Below are positions 23,975-34,267 of a stretch of 64,000 nt of DNA, piece after piece. The stretch spans positions 62,001 to 126,000 of the forward strand of contig JACAFB010000010.1 of NCBI GenBank assembly GCA_013388545.1. The letters run 5' to 3'. A model generated the notes under the pieces. The model did no database searches and had not been told where the DNA came from. It was given only the letters and a program-made list of their open reading frames with translations. How positions within the stretch are numbered: position 1 is the first letter of the stretch; every line of letters starts with the position of its first letter. The position numbers were made by a program, and so were the translations under genes. This DNA is from Ignavibacteriaceae bacterium. Lineage in GTDB: Bacteria > Bacteroidota > Ignavibacteria > Ignavibacteriales > Ignavibacteriaceae.

Positions 23975-25807
23975 TTATTCAACAGTTACGCTTTTGGCTA
24001 AATTTCTGGGTTGGTCTACATTCAATCCCTTTTTAACTGCAATATGATAAGCTAAAAGCTGAAGCGGAATTGAAGCTAATATCGGCATTAGCATCGGAAT
24101 TGTATCCGGTATTTTAATTGAATGATCAACAAGCCGATTCATATTTTCATCTTTCTCGGTTACAATTGCAATGATATTCCCTCCGCGAGCACGGACTTCT
24201 TCGATGTTGCTAATAACTTTATCGTAAATGGAATCCTTTGGCGCAATAAAAACTACTGGCATATTGTCATCAATTAAAGCAATAGGGCCATGCTTCATTT
24301 CGGCAGCAGGATATCCTTCAGCATGAATGTAAGAAATTTCTTTCAGCTTTAGTGCTCCTTCGAGTGCAACCGGGAAATTGTAACCTCTACCTAAATAAAG
24401 AAAATTTTTCACATTGCAATATTTTTCAGCAATGTTTTTTATTTCATCATTCTTTGAAAGAATTAAATTTATTTTTTCCGGAATACTGTTCAACTCTTCA
24501 GCAATTTTTTTCCCTTCTTCTAAACTCATTCCCCGCTTTCGACTTATGAGTAAAGTGATAAGCGCAAGTACAACCAACTGAGAAGTGAACGCTTTTGTTG
24601 AAGCAACTCCTATTTCAGGACCTGCATGTGTGTAAACTCCTGCAATACTTTCACGTGCAATTGAACTTCCCACCACATTGCAGATCCCTAAAGCCAAAGC
24701 TCCGTTATTCTTTGCTTCCTTTAATGCGGCTAAAGTATCTGCCGTTTCACCACTTTGTGATATGAAGAATACTGAATCATCAGGATTTATGATTGGATTT
24801 CTATACCTGAATTCAGAAGCATATTCTACTTCAGTTGGAATTTTGGCATACTGCTCAATCATATATTCACCCACAAGACCTGCATGCCACGAAGTTCCGC
24901 AAGCTGAAATAATAATTCTTTTAGATTTTGCCAGCCGATCTGCAACTTCAGCTAAACCGCCAAGCTTTACATTGCCTTCTTCGAGTAAAATTCTTCCTCT
25001 CATCGAGTTCCGAACTGACTCCGGCTGCTCCATGATTTCCTTGAGCATAAAATGAGGATAGCCGCCTTTATCGATTTCCTCAAGACTCATACTGATTTCA
25101 TGAACTTCTTTTTCAATTTCATCATCGCTAATGGTTTTTGCATTGAAGTGGTCTCTGAATACTTCGGCTATTTCATTATCTTCGAGGTATACCACCTGTT
25201 TAGTGTGAGCAAGAATTGCAGAAACATCTGAAGCAACAAAGTTTTCATCGCTGCCGATTCCGATGATAAGAGGTGAGCCTTTTCTTGCAACAACAATTTT
25301 GTCAGGTTCGCCGGAATAAATAACTGCAATTCCATAAGTGCCTTCAACTTCGCTTAAAGCCAGACGCACAGATTTGAGTAATGAATGACCTCTTGATATG
25401 AAATTATCAATCAAATGCGGCAAAACTTCTGAATCGGTTTCGCTGATAAAATTATAACCAAGTTTCTGAAGCCCTTTTTTGAGTGTCTGATAATTTTCGA
25501 TAATTCCATTATGAATTAAAGAGATAGTGCCGTTTTGATTAGAATGCGGGTGTGCATTGATTTCATTTGGAAGACCGTGAGTTGCCCACCTTGTATGACC
25601 AATCCCAACATTTGAACTTAAATTTAGCAGTTCAACTTTTTCTTCAAGGCTTGAAACTTTTCCGGGTTTTTTTACAATCACAGATTCCGCATCTGAAAGG
25701 ACTCCGATTCCGGCTGAATCATATCCCCTGTATTCAAGCCTTTTGAGTCCGCTAATTAAAATCGGAATGCAGTTTCGCTCACCAATGTATCCAATAATTC
25801 CACACAT
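23975..25807 (-). CDS. glmS: Glutamine-fructose-6-phosphate aminotransferase (isomerizing)
   Basis: 610 residues, full length. It begins MCGIIGYIG, exposing the nucleophilic Cys2 of the glutaminase domain after Met removal. The amidotransferase part covers about residues 2-220 (GHTRWATHG, ETDSEVLPHLI). Two SIS sugar-isomerase domains follow (SACGTSWHAGLVGEYMIE near 300, SQSGETADTLAAL near 350), and the end DQPRNLAKSVTVE is typical. It makes glucosamine-6-phosphate for peptidoglycan and surface polysaccharide. No GlmS ribozyme is expected in this phylum and the short leader shows none. Confidence 0.98.
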   Translation of the reverse strand: MCGIIGYIGERNCIPILISGLKRLEYRGYDSAGIGVLSDAESVIVKKPGKVSSLEEKVELLNLSSNVGIGHTRWATHGLPNEINAHPHSNQNGTISLIHNGIIENYQTLKKGLQKLGYNFISETDSEVLPHLIDNFISRGHSLLKSVRLALSEVEGTYGIAVIYSGEPDKIVVARKGSPLIIGIGSDENFVASDVSAILAHTKQVVYLEDNEIAEVFRDHFNAKTISDDEIEKEVHEISMSLEEIDKGGYPHFMLKEIMEQPESVRNSMRGRILLEEGNVKLGGLAEVADRLAKSKRIIISACGTSWHAGLVGEYMIEQYAKIPTEVEYASEFRYRNPIINPDDSVFFISQSGETADTLAALKEAKNNGALALGICNVVGSSIARESIAGVYTHAGPEIGVASTKAFTSQLVVLALITLLISRKRGMSLEEGKKIAEELNSIPEKINLILSKNDEIKNIAEKYCNVKNFLYLGRGYNFPVALEGALKLKEISYIHAEGYPAAEMKHGPIALIDDNMPVVFIAPKDSIYDKVISNIEEVRARGGNIIAIVTEKDENMNRLVDHSIKIPDTIPMLMPILASIPLQLLAYHIAVKKGLNVDQPRNLAKSVTVE

Positions 25808-25893
25808 AATCTCTCTGATAAATTATTTTAATGAAATTGATTGCAAATATGTTTTTACATTGGATATTTTCAAAATGTCTAGCACTTAAAATA

Positions 25894-28800
25894 TTATTTT
25901 ACTTTGGCAAGTTTCTGGGTTACAGTTTTCACTTTATCAGGAGAATTCAAAGTAACTTTGTAAAAATAAAGCCCATTGGCAATCTCATCGCCATCCTGAT
26001 CTTTACCATTCCAGTAATGCCGGTTAAATCCTATTTGAAGAAGTTCTTTTGGAATATCAAATTCATAGATTTTTCTGCCAGCAATTGAAAAAACTTTAAC
26101 ATTCAGTTTTTCCGGAAGTTCTTTTCCACGAAGCTCAAATGTAAAGTATGTATCATCTTTGAATGGGTTGGGATAATTGTATACTTGAGTCAAATCAGTT
26201 TCATTATAAACGGAAAATACTTTTCTGTATGAAGTTGTATCAAAGAAGTTACCTGAAGCATCTTTCGCAAGAACTTCAAGTACATGCCTCCCATCCGGTA
26301 GATTTGGATTCCAGTTTATAGTAAATCTTGAATTAGGATAAGGTTCATAATTGTACGTAATGTCAGACCTGCTGAATCGCAAAGGTAAATTATTATGAAT
26401 GAGTGAAAAATAACTGGTATCTATTGGTAATGGACTGTTATCTTCAAGCTGAATTACAATTTTAGGTGTTGCTGAAATAATATCTTCATCAAGTATTTCT
26501 TTTCCATCAAAAGTAATGGAAAACTTTGGATTAATAGAGTCACGGGCTATATAAAAGTCTTTATTTGTTATGTTATTAAAAGTATAGTATTCAGGGCTTT
26601 TTAATATTCCCACAACATTAATATTATTTGTGAATATTAAGGTGTCGGTTGAAAATTCGTGTTGCACGGTTTTGAAAGTATCCCCCTTTACCGTGATCTG
26701 AGGGGAATAGAATACTGAGTCTGAATTATTAAGATAAAACAGAAGTTGAAGACTATCAGCATCAGATGCACCAATATTAACTGCATCAAAATATACAGTG
26801 GTGTTGAATCCCTGCAGGATAGAATCGGGAGAAATTTTGAGCCTGGGGTTCGTAATATGTATTTCTGGTAATGTAGAGTAATCAATGTTTAAGTTTTTCA
26901 GTTTCATCTGGTCAGTTGCTGAAAAAGATGAATCTGTAAGGCTGAAATGCATCTGCAGCTGAATATATTTGAGCGGATCAATTGACTCAAGATTGTATGT
27001 TGATGGAATATTCACTGCAAGAGTATCCCACTTTTTGCTTGACTTATTCTGACCAAGCAGCATAGTTTCAAAACTACCCGATGAACTTGGATTTTCCAGA
27101 TCATAGCTTATATTATTCCATTTATAAGCCGGACCAACCGCATCAGAAGTTACCCAGCCATTTGCGTCAACATAGGTTCCATAAAAAACTGAAAACTTTG
27201 GCGAAAAACCGGAAGAACGATAAACCGAGGCATACACTCTGTCATTCACCCAGTCATAAACCCAGGAGTAATAACTCTGGAATGGTTGACGAGAGATCCA
27301 TTCTTCTTCATAAAATCCATCTGAGCTTCTGATTCTTCGCATATAATTACTCTGGAAATATTCGGAAGGATACAAATAGCCTTTAGCGGCAAAAAACCCC
27401 GTGAAACCATTATAGCTGCCTCCTGCTAAAGGGAAATCCGGTTTAACTAATGTCCAGCCATTTGACGGATCAAAGGTTCGAAGAATGTATTTGTCATTTT
27501 GCAGGCTGTCTCGAAGAGAAATATTGTATACGTAATTACCGTCCGAGGCCAGATAGAATGAACCATCAACAGGTTTAGCGTTATCCTTATTTAACAGCCC
27601 GTCGGGCACAAAAACTGAACTAGTATCACCTGTAGAAACATTGATGCGCTTTAACCAGTATGCTTTTCCTGTTGGAATATAAATGTAACCATCACTATGA
27701 TAGAAAATATGGTCTTTAATCGGTTCATAAAAATCAGAAAACGGTCCGTAGTATTCACCTTTGGTAGTTCCGTTGAAACCAGTTCCGATTCTATAAATTC
27801 TTGATTTACCCTGCGGATTTTTTGTGGGGTCATAGGCATAATAACTAAGGTTACCAAAATAAATATATGTCCCATCTGTAGTAATCGACGTCAAATCCAC
27901 TGAGTCAAGAACTGAGTTTACAAATACTAAATCTTCGATAAAATTTTTATTGGATGGCTTGGGAGGAAGAATTTTAGTATTCAATGCAAGGTATTCCGAT
28001 CCTTCATTATAAATCATATTATAGCTTTGGAAGCGTTTCAAAATCCGTCCTTTAGCTAAATAACCATCAACGGTATCAATACCAATTGTAAATGATCTGA
28101 CCGGGCTCCATTTTCCGTAATTGGTGAAATCAAAAATTCTAGTTCGCCAGAAGTAACTACCATTCTGCAATTGCGGTGAAGTCCATTTCAACAAACCATC
28201 AACAGGATAAATTGCTCCGGAATTGATAATTGGAGAATCGAAATTAGTTGTTGTATCTATTTCAATAAAATACGCTAAATTCTTATTTACATAATAACCT
28301 ACATCAACAAAAACGAACTTAAGGTTATTACCGCTTTGAGCAAATCCGTCAATTGGATCAAGAATGTTTGGTTCACTAATATTAAATATTGGAAAATATG
28401 CTGAAGCAACATTATCCTGGTAATCCTCTTCCGGAATAACCGAAGTTGAGTTTAGCTTAACAGTAATTTCAAATAGTCCACCCTTTGGGGGAATCCACGG
28501 AATAATCACTGAGTCACGTTCTCCGAAACTTGGTCGCTTTAATGTTACAACGTTATAAGAGGTATCTACAGAGGAAGCAAATATTTCAACTGAAACAGAA
28601 TCATTTGGAAATATCAATCCATAATTTCTGTAATTAACTTTCAAAGCAACTGTATCACCAACAAGTGGATTCTCAGGAAAAATGCTTATGTCGGCGCTTT
28701 TAATATTAAAATCAGGTTTGGAAGGCAGATTAAGTTTTAATACAGGATCGCCAAGCAGGGTAAGAAGTGCAACTTGCGAACCGTACAAACCGGCACCACT

Positions 28801-31611
28801 AACTCTTTGTTTCATCTTTTGAACAGCTCTGCCAAAAATAAAATCCCGCTCATTAAAAATAATATTGAATAAAATCCTGTTCATATTTTGTGCAACACCC
28901 CAATAAGTTAATCCGGAACTGCCGAAGAAAAGTATACTTCCTTTACCAGGAACCCGATTGAAATGCTCCCCGAAAACAGTTTGATTATCAAAGTGTGCTG
29001 TATAGCAGGTAACACTTATAACAGCTGACAATCTTCCCTCATTCTCTAACAGATCAATATCATCGTCAAGAAAGGTTAAATCCCATTGCGAACCACCGCC
29101 ATGCCCATAATAATTCGAAAGCACATTTCCCCTGTTATATTCCAGACGTATGTCAGTTCCATCACCCTGGAATGGAATATGCTCAGGTTTACTTGGATAT
29201 CTGAAAACTTTTGAGGTGTTGATTCCATTGGGTTCTAAATAATCTCTCTCAAGATCTATGCTTCGGTCATTAAATTGAAACTGCTGCTCATCAGCAAGAT
29301 TTAGTCCTGAAGCCATGAGCAAAACCCTTTGACGCCATTCTTTAGAATTATCTGAAGGATAATTAATTATTTTATCAACAAGAACATTTGCTTCATCAAC
29401 TGTTTCGCAGGAAATTCTGCCAATTGCCAGATCAGGATTTATGTCAACACCAGATACTGCAACTATCATATTATCGCTGGGAGCTTGGCCATACTGTTGG
29501 GTAAAAAATGGAATCGAAGGTATGAAATTCGGTCTGCTATTTGAATTAACGCGTCTGTAATCAACACTCATATCACCAAATAAGACAACGTAAAATGGAC
29601 TTGGTGATTGCCAATTTTCATAGGCATATTTTACAAACGAATTGAGAGCCATAGGATCGAGTAACCCATCGGAGAATTCATCATAAACCTGATTAACATC
29701 AGCAACAAATACTCTGGGATTGGTTATTGAAGTATCAGGGAAATTTGATGCCCGGAACTGTGCAAGTCTTTGTGCTACGGTTGTAAAATTGGGGTGTGTG
29801 ATTATAATATAATCTGCGCCATTATTAACAGACCTCAACGTCGAGGGACTATCTTGTCGAATCGAATCCGGAGTCAGAAAATAATCGTTCGAGCAAATGA
29901 AATATTCTGTTTCAGTGTTCGTTGTATCGACAAATAATGCAGATTTGTAAACATCACTAAGTAATTGCGGATTTGTTATCATCTTCCCCTTAGATGGGAT
30001 ATAAATTTTCATTGTCGGATAATTCCAATTATAAAGCCAGTATCTGATGATTCCAGTATAACCGGAAGGATTAGATAAATAAAAATTGTTTCCCCCAATG
30101 CTGTTGCTTTTCCAGTATTCAAACTCAAACCAGTTCACTCTTATATCATCATAATCAATAGAAGAACAGGCATTACCCCGAACCCAAACTGTTAAAGTGT
30201 TCCCCGTTGGAAAAATTCTGATACTATCATCAGAAACATAAAATTTCTTTTCAAAAGTAGCTTGAGTCTGGCCATCCCAGGTAATTTCACCAACTTTTTG
30301 ATTAGTCAAATAGACTTCAGCTTTATGATCCGGAAAACAAAAAGAGCTTGTTGTTATTCCATGCATATTAACTCGAAGAGTAACGTAATGTGAGTCGACT
30401 ATATACCCCGGAAAGGATTGGAAAATCTGTTCAAATCCAAAAACCGCAGCACCATTCTGTGCATATGCTTTGCCCCAGAACCAAAAATCTCTTTTCCCGT
30501 CCAGAGCGTAGCCAAGTTTTTCGTGAAGCGAATCTTTTTCAAAATAGTATTTGTATTTGTGCGAGGTAAGGGTTCTTGTCCAGGTCTGAGGAAATCCATT
30601 CTTTGAGGTGTATCTCGCACTTAAAGTATCACTTTGATAGGAAAACCAATAAACATTTGTAAGATTATAAATGTTTAGCCTTGAATATTGAGTTGGTGGA
30701 GGAGGAAAACCGACAAATTGAAAATAATCTCCGGGTCCAAAAACACTATCTCTTCCATCATTAATATCAATAGGGACAGGAACTCCGTTTCCGATGAGTT
30801 CCAGCTTATCCGATGGGATACCACTTCCTAATGGCACTCCAGCCTGAACAAGCGATTCAAAAGTTAATCTGTAGATACCTTTATTTTTTACAAAAATTTT
30901 GTAATAATTTTTATTCGGATCGTACCAGTGAGAAGTTTCAAGCGGCTGATTTTTAGATACAGTTTTACTTATCCAGTTTTTAGCCTGATTAAAATTTATT
31001 ACCGAAGAGGATAAATACTCCAAAGTAGGATTATCTGAGACAGAATAGTTCATATTTTCATTTGATGTATTATACTTTATCAGCACAGTAATCTTGCTAT
31101 GAAAAATCAGGGTCCTTGTTACCGGATTGAATTGATAAGGCGAAACTGTTATCGGCTGTATCCTTGAATAGCGCATTAGATAATCATCATCCAACTGAAC
31201 AGGACTTTTAGGGAAATAAGCATCACTGTAATAGATGGTTTCATCAAATTTATTTACATCATATTCATCAAGTGAAGGATCGAATAAAGGGAAAGGAATT
31301 ATAAAAATATTATTTGAAGTTTGCTGATCATAATTCAGAACAGACAATTGAGGATTTGATTCGTGCGGTATTCCAAGACTTACTGAATAACTTGGAAGCC
31401 AGGGTTGTCCCGGATCACGAAATGAAAATTGGCCGCCTTCTATTTTTTGAAATTTATTTCCATTTATTAAAGTGTCTTTTAGTTTATAAGTGTTTCCAAA
31501 ATTGAATTCAACTTTAATGTAATCAACCCCGCTTTCAATAATTTTATAATTTTGAGGTGAGGCAATTCCGTAAAGCAGAAGAGTGAGCAGCAAAATTTTA
31601 AGAAGTTGCAT
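25894..31611 (-). CDS. Giant C25 (gingipain/PorU-type) cysteine peptidase with type IX-like C-terminal domain
   Basis: 1905 residues with a signal peptide (about 1-18). Residues 30-240 resemble the C25 propeptide region. The peptidase domain spans about 590-930, with catalytic His in YYGHGGGSQWDLTF near 837 and Cys in ISVTCYTAHFD near 868. CARDB-like domains follow near 970-1060 and 1575-1660. A long beta-rich region near 1200-1560 reads like a propeller or fibronectin-type stretch. From about 1813 (YNYPNPF...NGLYFYKV) there is a FlgD-like/type IX sorting domain. PorU, the T9SS sortase, has the same basic plan but is about 1150 residues, so this is either an extended PorU or a secreted C25 protease. 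AAGGATAAGGA precedes the ATG. Confidence 0.8.
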   Translation of the reverse strand: MQLLKILLLTLLLYGIASPQNYKIIESGVDYIKVEFNFGNTYKLKDTLINGNKFQKIEGGQFSFRDPGQPWLPSYSVSLGIPHESNPQLSVLNYDQQTSNNIFIIPFPLFDPSLDEYDVNKFDETIYYSDAYFPKSPVQLDDDYLMRYSRIQPITVSPYQFNPVTRTLIFHSKITVLIKYNTSNENMNYSVSDNPTLEYLSSSVINFNQAKNWISKTVSKNQPLETSHWYDPNKNYYKIFVKNKGIYRLTFESLVQAGVPLGSGIPSDKLELIGNGVPVPIDINDGRDSVFGPGDYFQFVGFPPPPTQYSRLNIYNLTNVYWFSYQSDTLSARYTSKNGFPQTWTRTLTSHKYKYYFEKDSLHEKLGYALDGKRDFWFWGKAYAQNGAAVFGFEQIFQSFPGYIVDSHYVTLRVNMHGITTSSFCFPDHKAEVYLTNQKVGEITWDGQTQATFEKKFYVSDDSIRIFPTGNTLTVWVRGNACSSIDYDDIRVNWFEFEYWKSNSIGGNNFYLSNPSGYTGIIRYWLYNWNYPTMKIYIPSKGKMITNPQLLSDVYKSALFVDTTNTETEYFICSNDYFLTPDSIRQDSPSTLRSVNNGADYIIITHPNFTTVAQRLAQFRASNFPDTSITNPRVFVADVNQVYDEFSDGLLDPMALNSFVKYAYENWQSPSPFYVVLFGDMSVDYRRVNSNSRPNFIPSIPFFTQQYGQAPSDNMIVAVSGVDINPDLAIGRISCETVDEANVLVDKIINYPSDNSKEWRQRVLLMASGLNLADEQQFQFNDRSIDLERDYLEPNGINTSKVFRYPSKPEHIPFQGDGTDIRLEYNRGNVLSNYYGHGGGSQWDLTFLDDDIDLLENEGRLSAVISVTCYTAHFDNQTVFGEHFNRVPGKGSILFFGSSGLTYWGVAQNMNRILFNIIFNERDFIFGRAVQKMKQRVSGAGLYGSQVALLTLLGDPVLKLNLPSKPDFNIKSADISIFPENPLVGDTVALKVNYRNYGLIFPNDSVSVEIFASSVDTSYNVVTLKRPSFGERDSVIIPWIPPKGGLFEITVKLNSTSVIPEEDYQDNVASAYFPIFNISEPNILDPIDGFAQSGNNLKFVFVDVGYYVNKNLAYFIEIDTTTNFDSPIINSGAIYPVDGLLKWTSPQLQNGSYFWRTRIFDFTNYGKWSPVRSFTIGIDTVDGYLAKGRILKRFQSYNMIYNEGSEYLALNTKILPPKPSNKNFIEDLVFVNSVLDSVDLTSITTDGTYIYFGNLSYYAYDPTKNPQGKSRIYRIGTGFNGTTKGEYYGPFSDFYEPIKDHIFYHSDGYIYIPTGKAYWLKRINVSTGDTSSVFVPDGLLNKDNAKPVDGSFYLASDGNYVYNISLRDSLQNDKYILRTFDPSNGWTLVKPDFPLAGGSYNGFTGFFAAKGYLYPSEYFQSNYMRRIRSSDGFYEEEWISRQPFQSYYSWVYDWVNDRVYASVYRSSGFSPKFSVFYGTYVDANGWVTSDAVGPAYKWNNISYDLENPSSSGSFETMLLGQNKSSKKWDTLAVNIPSTYNLESIDPLKYIQLQMHFSLTDSSFSATDQMKLKNLNIDYSTLPEIHITNPRLKISPDSILQGFNTTVYFDAVNIGASDADSLQLLFYLNNSDSVFYSPQITVKGDTFKTVQHEFSTDTLIFTNNINVVGILKSPEYYTFNNITNKDFYIARDSINPKFSITFDGKEILDEDIISATPKIVIQLEDNSPLPIDTSYFSLIHNNLPLRFSRSDITYNYEPYPNSRFTINWNPNLPDGRHVLEVLAKDASGNFFDTTSYRKVFSVYNETDLTQVYNYPNPFKDDTYFTFELRGKELPEKLNVKVFSIAGRKIYEFDIPKELLQIGFNRHYWNGKDQDGDEIANGLYFYKVTLNSPDKVKTVTQKLAKVK

Positions 31612-31756
31612 TCCTTATCCTTTGAAAATTAATTGAAATAATAGGATTTTACTATAACCTAAACAAGTGCAAAATGATGACAATAAAACAGCAAAGTGTT
31701 CAGTGTCTGATGATTGAAGATTCACCTGTCAGATTAAAAAAAGCGGTAGAAATTGA

Positions 31757-32332
31757 TTAGATATTTCCCTCGTTGCTGATGATTACTTTAAAGGTTTTCA
31801 ATGCAATTGCCATATCACTTAGAAAAGTTGCATTGCTGTAATACTCGATTTCCATTTTTACTCTTTTATCCGGAGTGAGTGTTTGTCTTCCATTTATTTG
31901 TGATATTCCTGTAATTCCGGGCTTAAAGTTAAAAACTTTTTTTTGTTCTTCAGAATATTTAGCGGTGATTGTGGGAATTTCCGGTCTGGGTCCAACTATA
32001 CTCATTTCGCCTTTAATTACATTTATTACCTGAGGAATTTCATCAATACTGGTTCTTCGTAAAATTTTTCCGACTCGCGTAATCCTCGGATCGTTTACCT
32101 GAGTAAGCTCCGGACCGATTTCAGAGGCATTTTCAACCATACCTCTAAGTTTAATCATTCTGAAGAGTTTGCCATGAAGCCCGGTTCTATCTTGCTTAAA
32201 GAAAACCGGGCCCTTACTATCAAGTTTAATTGCAATAATTGCGATAAGTAATAAGGGAGCTGAAATAATTAATGTTAAAACACTAAAAAAAATATCTGTA
32301 AGTCTTTTTAGAAGACTACCTTGTTTTCCCAT
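31757..32332 (-). CDS. Initiating sugar-1-phosphate transferase (bacterial sugar transferase, PglC-like)
   Basis: 191 residues, the short monotopic form without the extra N-terminal helices of WbaP/WcaJ. One membrane hairpin at about residues 10-32 is followed by GPVFFKQDRTGLHGKLFRMIKLRGM, DEIPQVINVIKGEMSIVGPRP and FKPGITGISQINGR, the full family signature. It transfers the first sugar phosphate to undecaprenyl phosphate, starting repeat-unit synthesis. It is the last gene of the polysaccharide run that extends back to 38928 and lies 16 bases after a DegT aminotransferase. Confidence 0.92.
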   Translation of the reverse strand: MGKQGSLLKRLTDIFFSVLTLIISAPLLLIAIIAIKLDSKGPVFFKQDRTGLHGKLFRMIKLRGMVENASEIGPELTQVNDPRITRVGKILRRTSIDEIPQVINVIKGEMSIVGPRPEIPTITAKYSEEQKKVFNFKPGITGISQINGRQTLTPDKRVKMEIEYYSNATFLSDMAIALKTFKVIISNEGNI

Positions 32333-32348
32333 ATTATTTGATCAGGGA

Positions 32349-33509
32349 TTATCTCTTAAATTTATTCAGAACATCTACAATTACGTTGATAACTCGATCA
32401 ACAAGTTTGTCAGACATCCCCGGATAGATAGGTAATGAGACCAGTCTTGGGAAAACAGAAGAAGCAACAGGATAATCTTTGTCAGAAAGATTGAAAGTTT
32501 CATTATAAAATTTATGTTGATGAACCGGCATAAAATGCACGCCAAGGCCAACATAATATTTCTTTACTTCTTCAATAAATTGTGCACGATTGATTGTTAA
32601 CATATCGAGGTTTAGTCTTATTGGAAATAAATGCCAGGAAGATTCCCTGTCAGATTTAATTCCGTGAAGTTCAAACAATTCAAAATCCTTAAATGCTTCT
32701 GTATAACGTGCAGCTATTCTTCTGCGCCATTCCCACATCTCATCAACTTTTTTAAGTTGAGGTAAACCCAGGGAAGCCTGTAAATCAGTAAAATTATATT
32801 TGTAACCCGGAGCAACCACTTCGTAATACCAGGAACCAGATTCGGAATATCTTTTCCAGGCATCCCGATTAATGCCGTGAAGACGCATAATTTTACATCT
32901 TTCAGCAATTTCATCATCATTGGTACAAATCATTCCGCCTTCGCCGGTAGATAATGTTTTAGTTGCATAGAAGCTGAAGCAAGTTACATCGGAAATGGAA
33001 CCGATCTTTTTACCTTTATAGTAAGCAGGTAAAGAATGTGCCGCATCCTCTAAAACTTTGAGATTATAGCGGCGGGCTATTTCCAGAATTTCATCAATAT
33101 CACAAGGTTGTCCACCATAATGCACTGGAATTAATGCTCTGGTTTTGGGGGTTATTGCTTTTTCAATTCCTTCTGCAGTAAGATTTAAAGTATCGTAATC
33201 GACATCAATAATAACAGGTTTGGCTCCAAAATAACAAACTATTTCGGCAGTTGCCGGAAATGTCATTGTTGGAACTATAACCTCATCACCCGGTTTAATC
33301 CCGAAAGCTTCCAAAGTTAAGTGCCCTCCACCAGTCCAGGAACTTACAGCTACCGAATGTTTCGAACCAATATATGAATTAAATTCTTGTTCGAATCGGA
33401 TAGTTTTTGGCCCCATACTTAACCAACCGGATCGGACAGTATCAACTATTTCGTTTACTTCATCTTCAGAAATAAACGGCTTGTGAAATAACAGGAATTC
33501 GTTTTTCAT
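32349..33509 (-). CDS. DegT/DnrJ/EryC1-type sugar aminotransferase
   Basis: 386 residues with PLP-binding Lys in SFYATKTLSTGEGGM near residue 190. Also visible are IPVHYGGQPCDIDEI near 147 and the end VHFMPVHQHKFY. These enzymes transaminate keto-sugar nucleotides to amino sugars (ArnB/PglE-like), or act as dehydratases. Its pairing with the adjacent sugar-1-phosphate transferase suggests it supplies the amino-sugar donor for that enzyme, as in bacillosamine-type pathways. No sugar dehydratase for this pathway lies adjacent. Confidence 0.9.
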   Translation of the reverse strand: MKNEFLLFHKPFISEDEVNEIVDTVRSGWLSMGPKTIRFEQEFNSYIGSKHSVAVSSWTGGGHLTLEAFGIKPGDEVIVPTMTFPATAEIVCYFGAKPVIIDVDYDTLNLTAEGIEKAITPKTRALIPVHYGGQPCDIDEILEIARRYNLKVLEDAAHSLPAYYKGKKIGSISDVTCFSFYATKTLSTGEGGMICTNDDEIAERCKIMRLHGINRDAWKRYSESGSWYYEVVAPGYKYNFTDLQASLGLPQLKKVDEMWEWRRRIAARYTEAFKDFELFELHGIKSDRESSWHLFPIRLNLDMLTINRAQFIEEVKKYYVGLGVHFMPVHQHKFYNETFNLSDKDYPVASSVFPRLVSLPIYPGMSDKLVDRVINVIVDVLNKFKR

Positions 33510-33569
33510 ATTGATTTATTTTATTACGCAAAATAACGATTTGGATAATTTATTTCCAAATAGCATTTA

Positions 33570-34259
33570 TTAGATTTTTTCTATCCAACAAAGCAAATGT
33601 GTTCTCAAAAAATAAGCCGAATTTAGTAAAGGGTACATAAAAGGACTTAATTTGCAGATCTTTCTTGCTATCGGCGGCGCAAGTGTTATCCTCCATTTCT
33701 TTATTTTTTGACCGGGAAATAGTTTCTTGATTTCCCTCAACCGGACACCTTTTACATCGGGATTGGAGGGATTATTGAAAATGAAATCATACCACAAAAT
33801 ACCTCCACCGGGTTTGGTTAATGACCACATCTTGTCAGCCATCTCTTTTCTAAAATTCAAGTCCAGTATTGAACTGAAGACAACAGATTGATAAACTATA
33901 TCATATTTTTTATCACTAAAATCCAAATCAAGAAAATTTCCATAATACAATTTTACTGAAGAAGGTAAATTCTTTTTTGAATTCAGATATCTGTCTTCCA
34001 GCAACTCATTACCTGAAATATTTTCTGGTAGAAAGCCCAGTCTGCAAAATCCAATTAAATTGAAGCCATTGCCACATCCAACCTCAAGCAAGGTTTTTTC
34101 TTCAACAGGAAGAATATTGCATTTTTTTATCCATTTAATTAAAGTACGTTCACGTTCCTGTTCTGTTAAATAGACGTGGTTGTTAATAAATTGGTAACGT
34201 TTGGGATCGAGTAATTTGCGCCGCGAGTATCTCTCTCTTATTTCGTCAACTTCAGACAA
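33570..34259 (-). CDS. Class I SAM-dependent methyltransferase
   Basis: 229 residues. The SAM-binding motif LLEVGCGNGFNLIGF lies near residue 58. The second motif region is KKYDIVYQSVVFSSI near 115, followed by KPGGGILWYDFIFNNPSNPD. The N-terminus (RERYSRRKL) is basic, and the C-terminal 50 residues contain a hydrophobic stretch and Cys residues. The start is TTG. It lies between the DegT aminotransferase and a GT2, so it probably methylates a sugar or glycan in the polysaccharide pathway; the substrate is unknown. Confidence 0.8.
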   Translation of the reverse strand: MSEVDEIRERYSRRKLLDPKRYQFINNHVYLTEQERERTLIKWIKKCNILPVEEKTLLEVGCGNGFNLIGFCRLGFLPENISGNELLEDRYLNSKKNLPSSVKLYYGNFLDLDFSDKKYDIVYQSVVFSSILDLNFRKEMADKMWSLTKPGGGILWYDFIFNNPSNPDVKGVRLREIKKLFPGQKIKKWRITLAPPIARKICKLSPFMYPLLNSAYFLRTHLLCWIEKI

Positions 34260-34267
34260 TTATACTC

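Noticed and set aside
31676-31762. Short 28-residue plus-strand frame after the C25 peptidase start
   Set aside because: Too short, no ribosome-binding site, no homology; likely chance.
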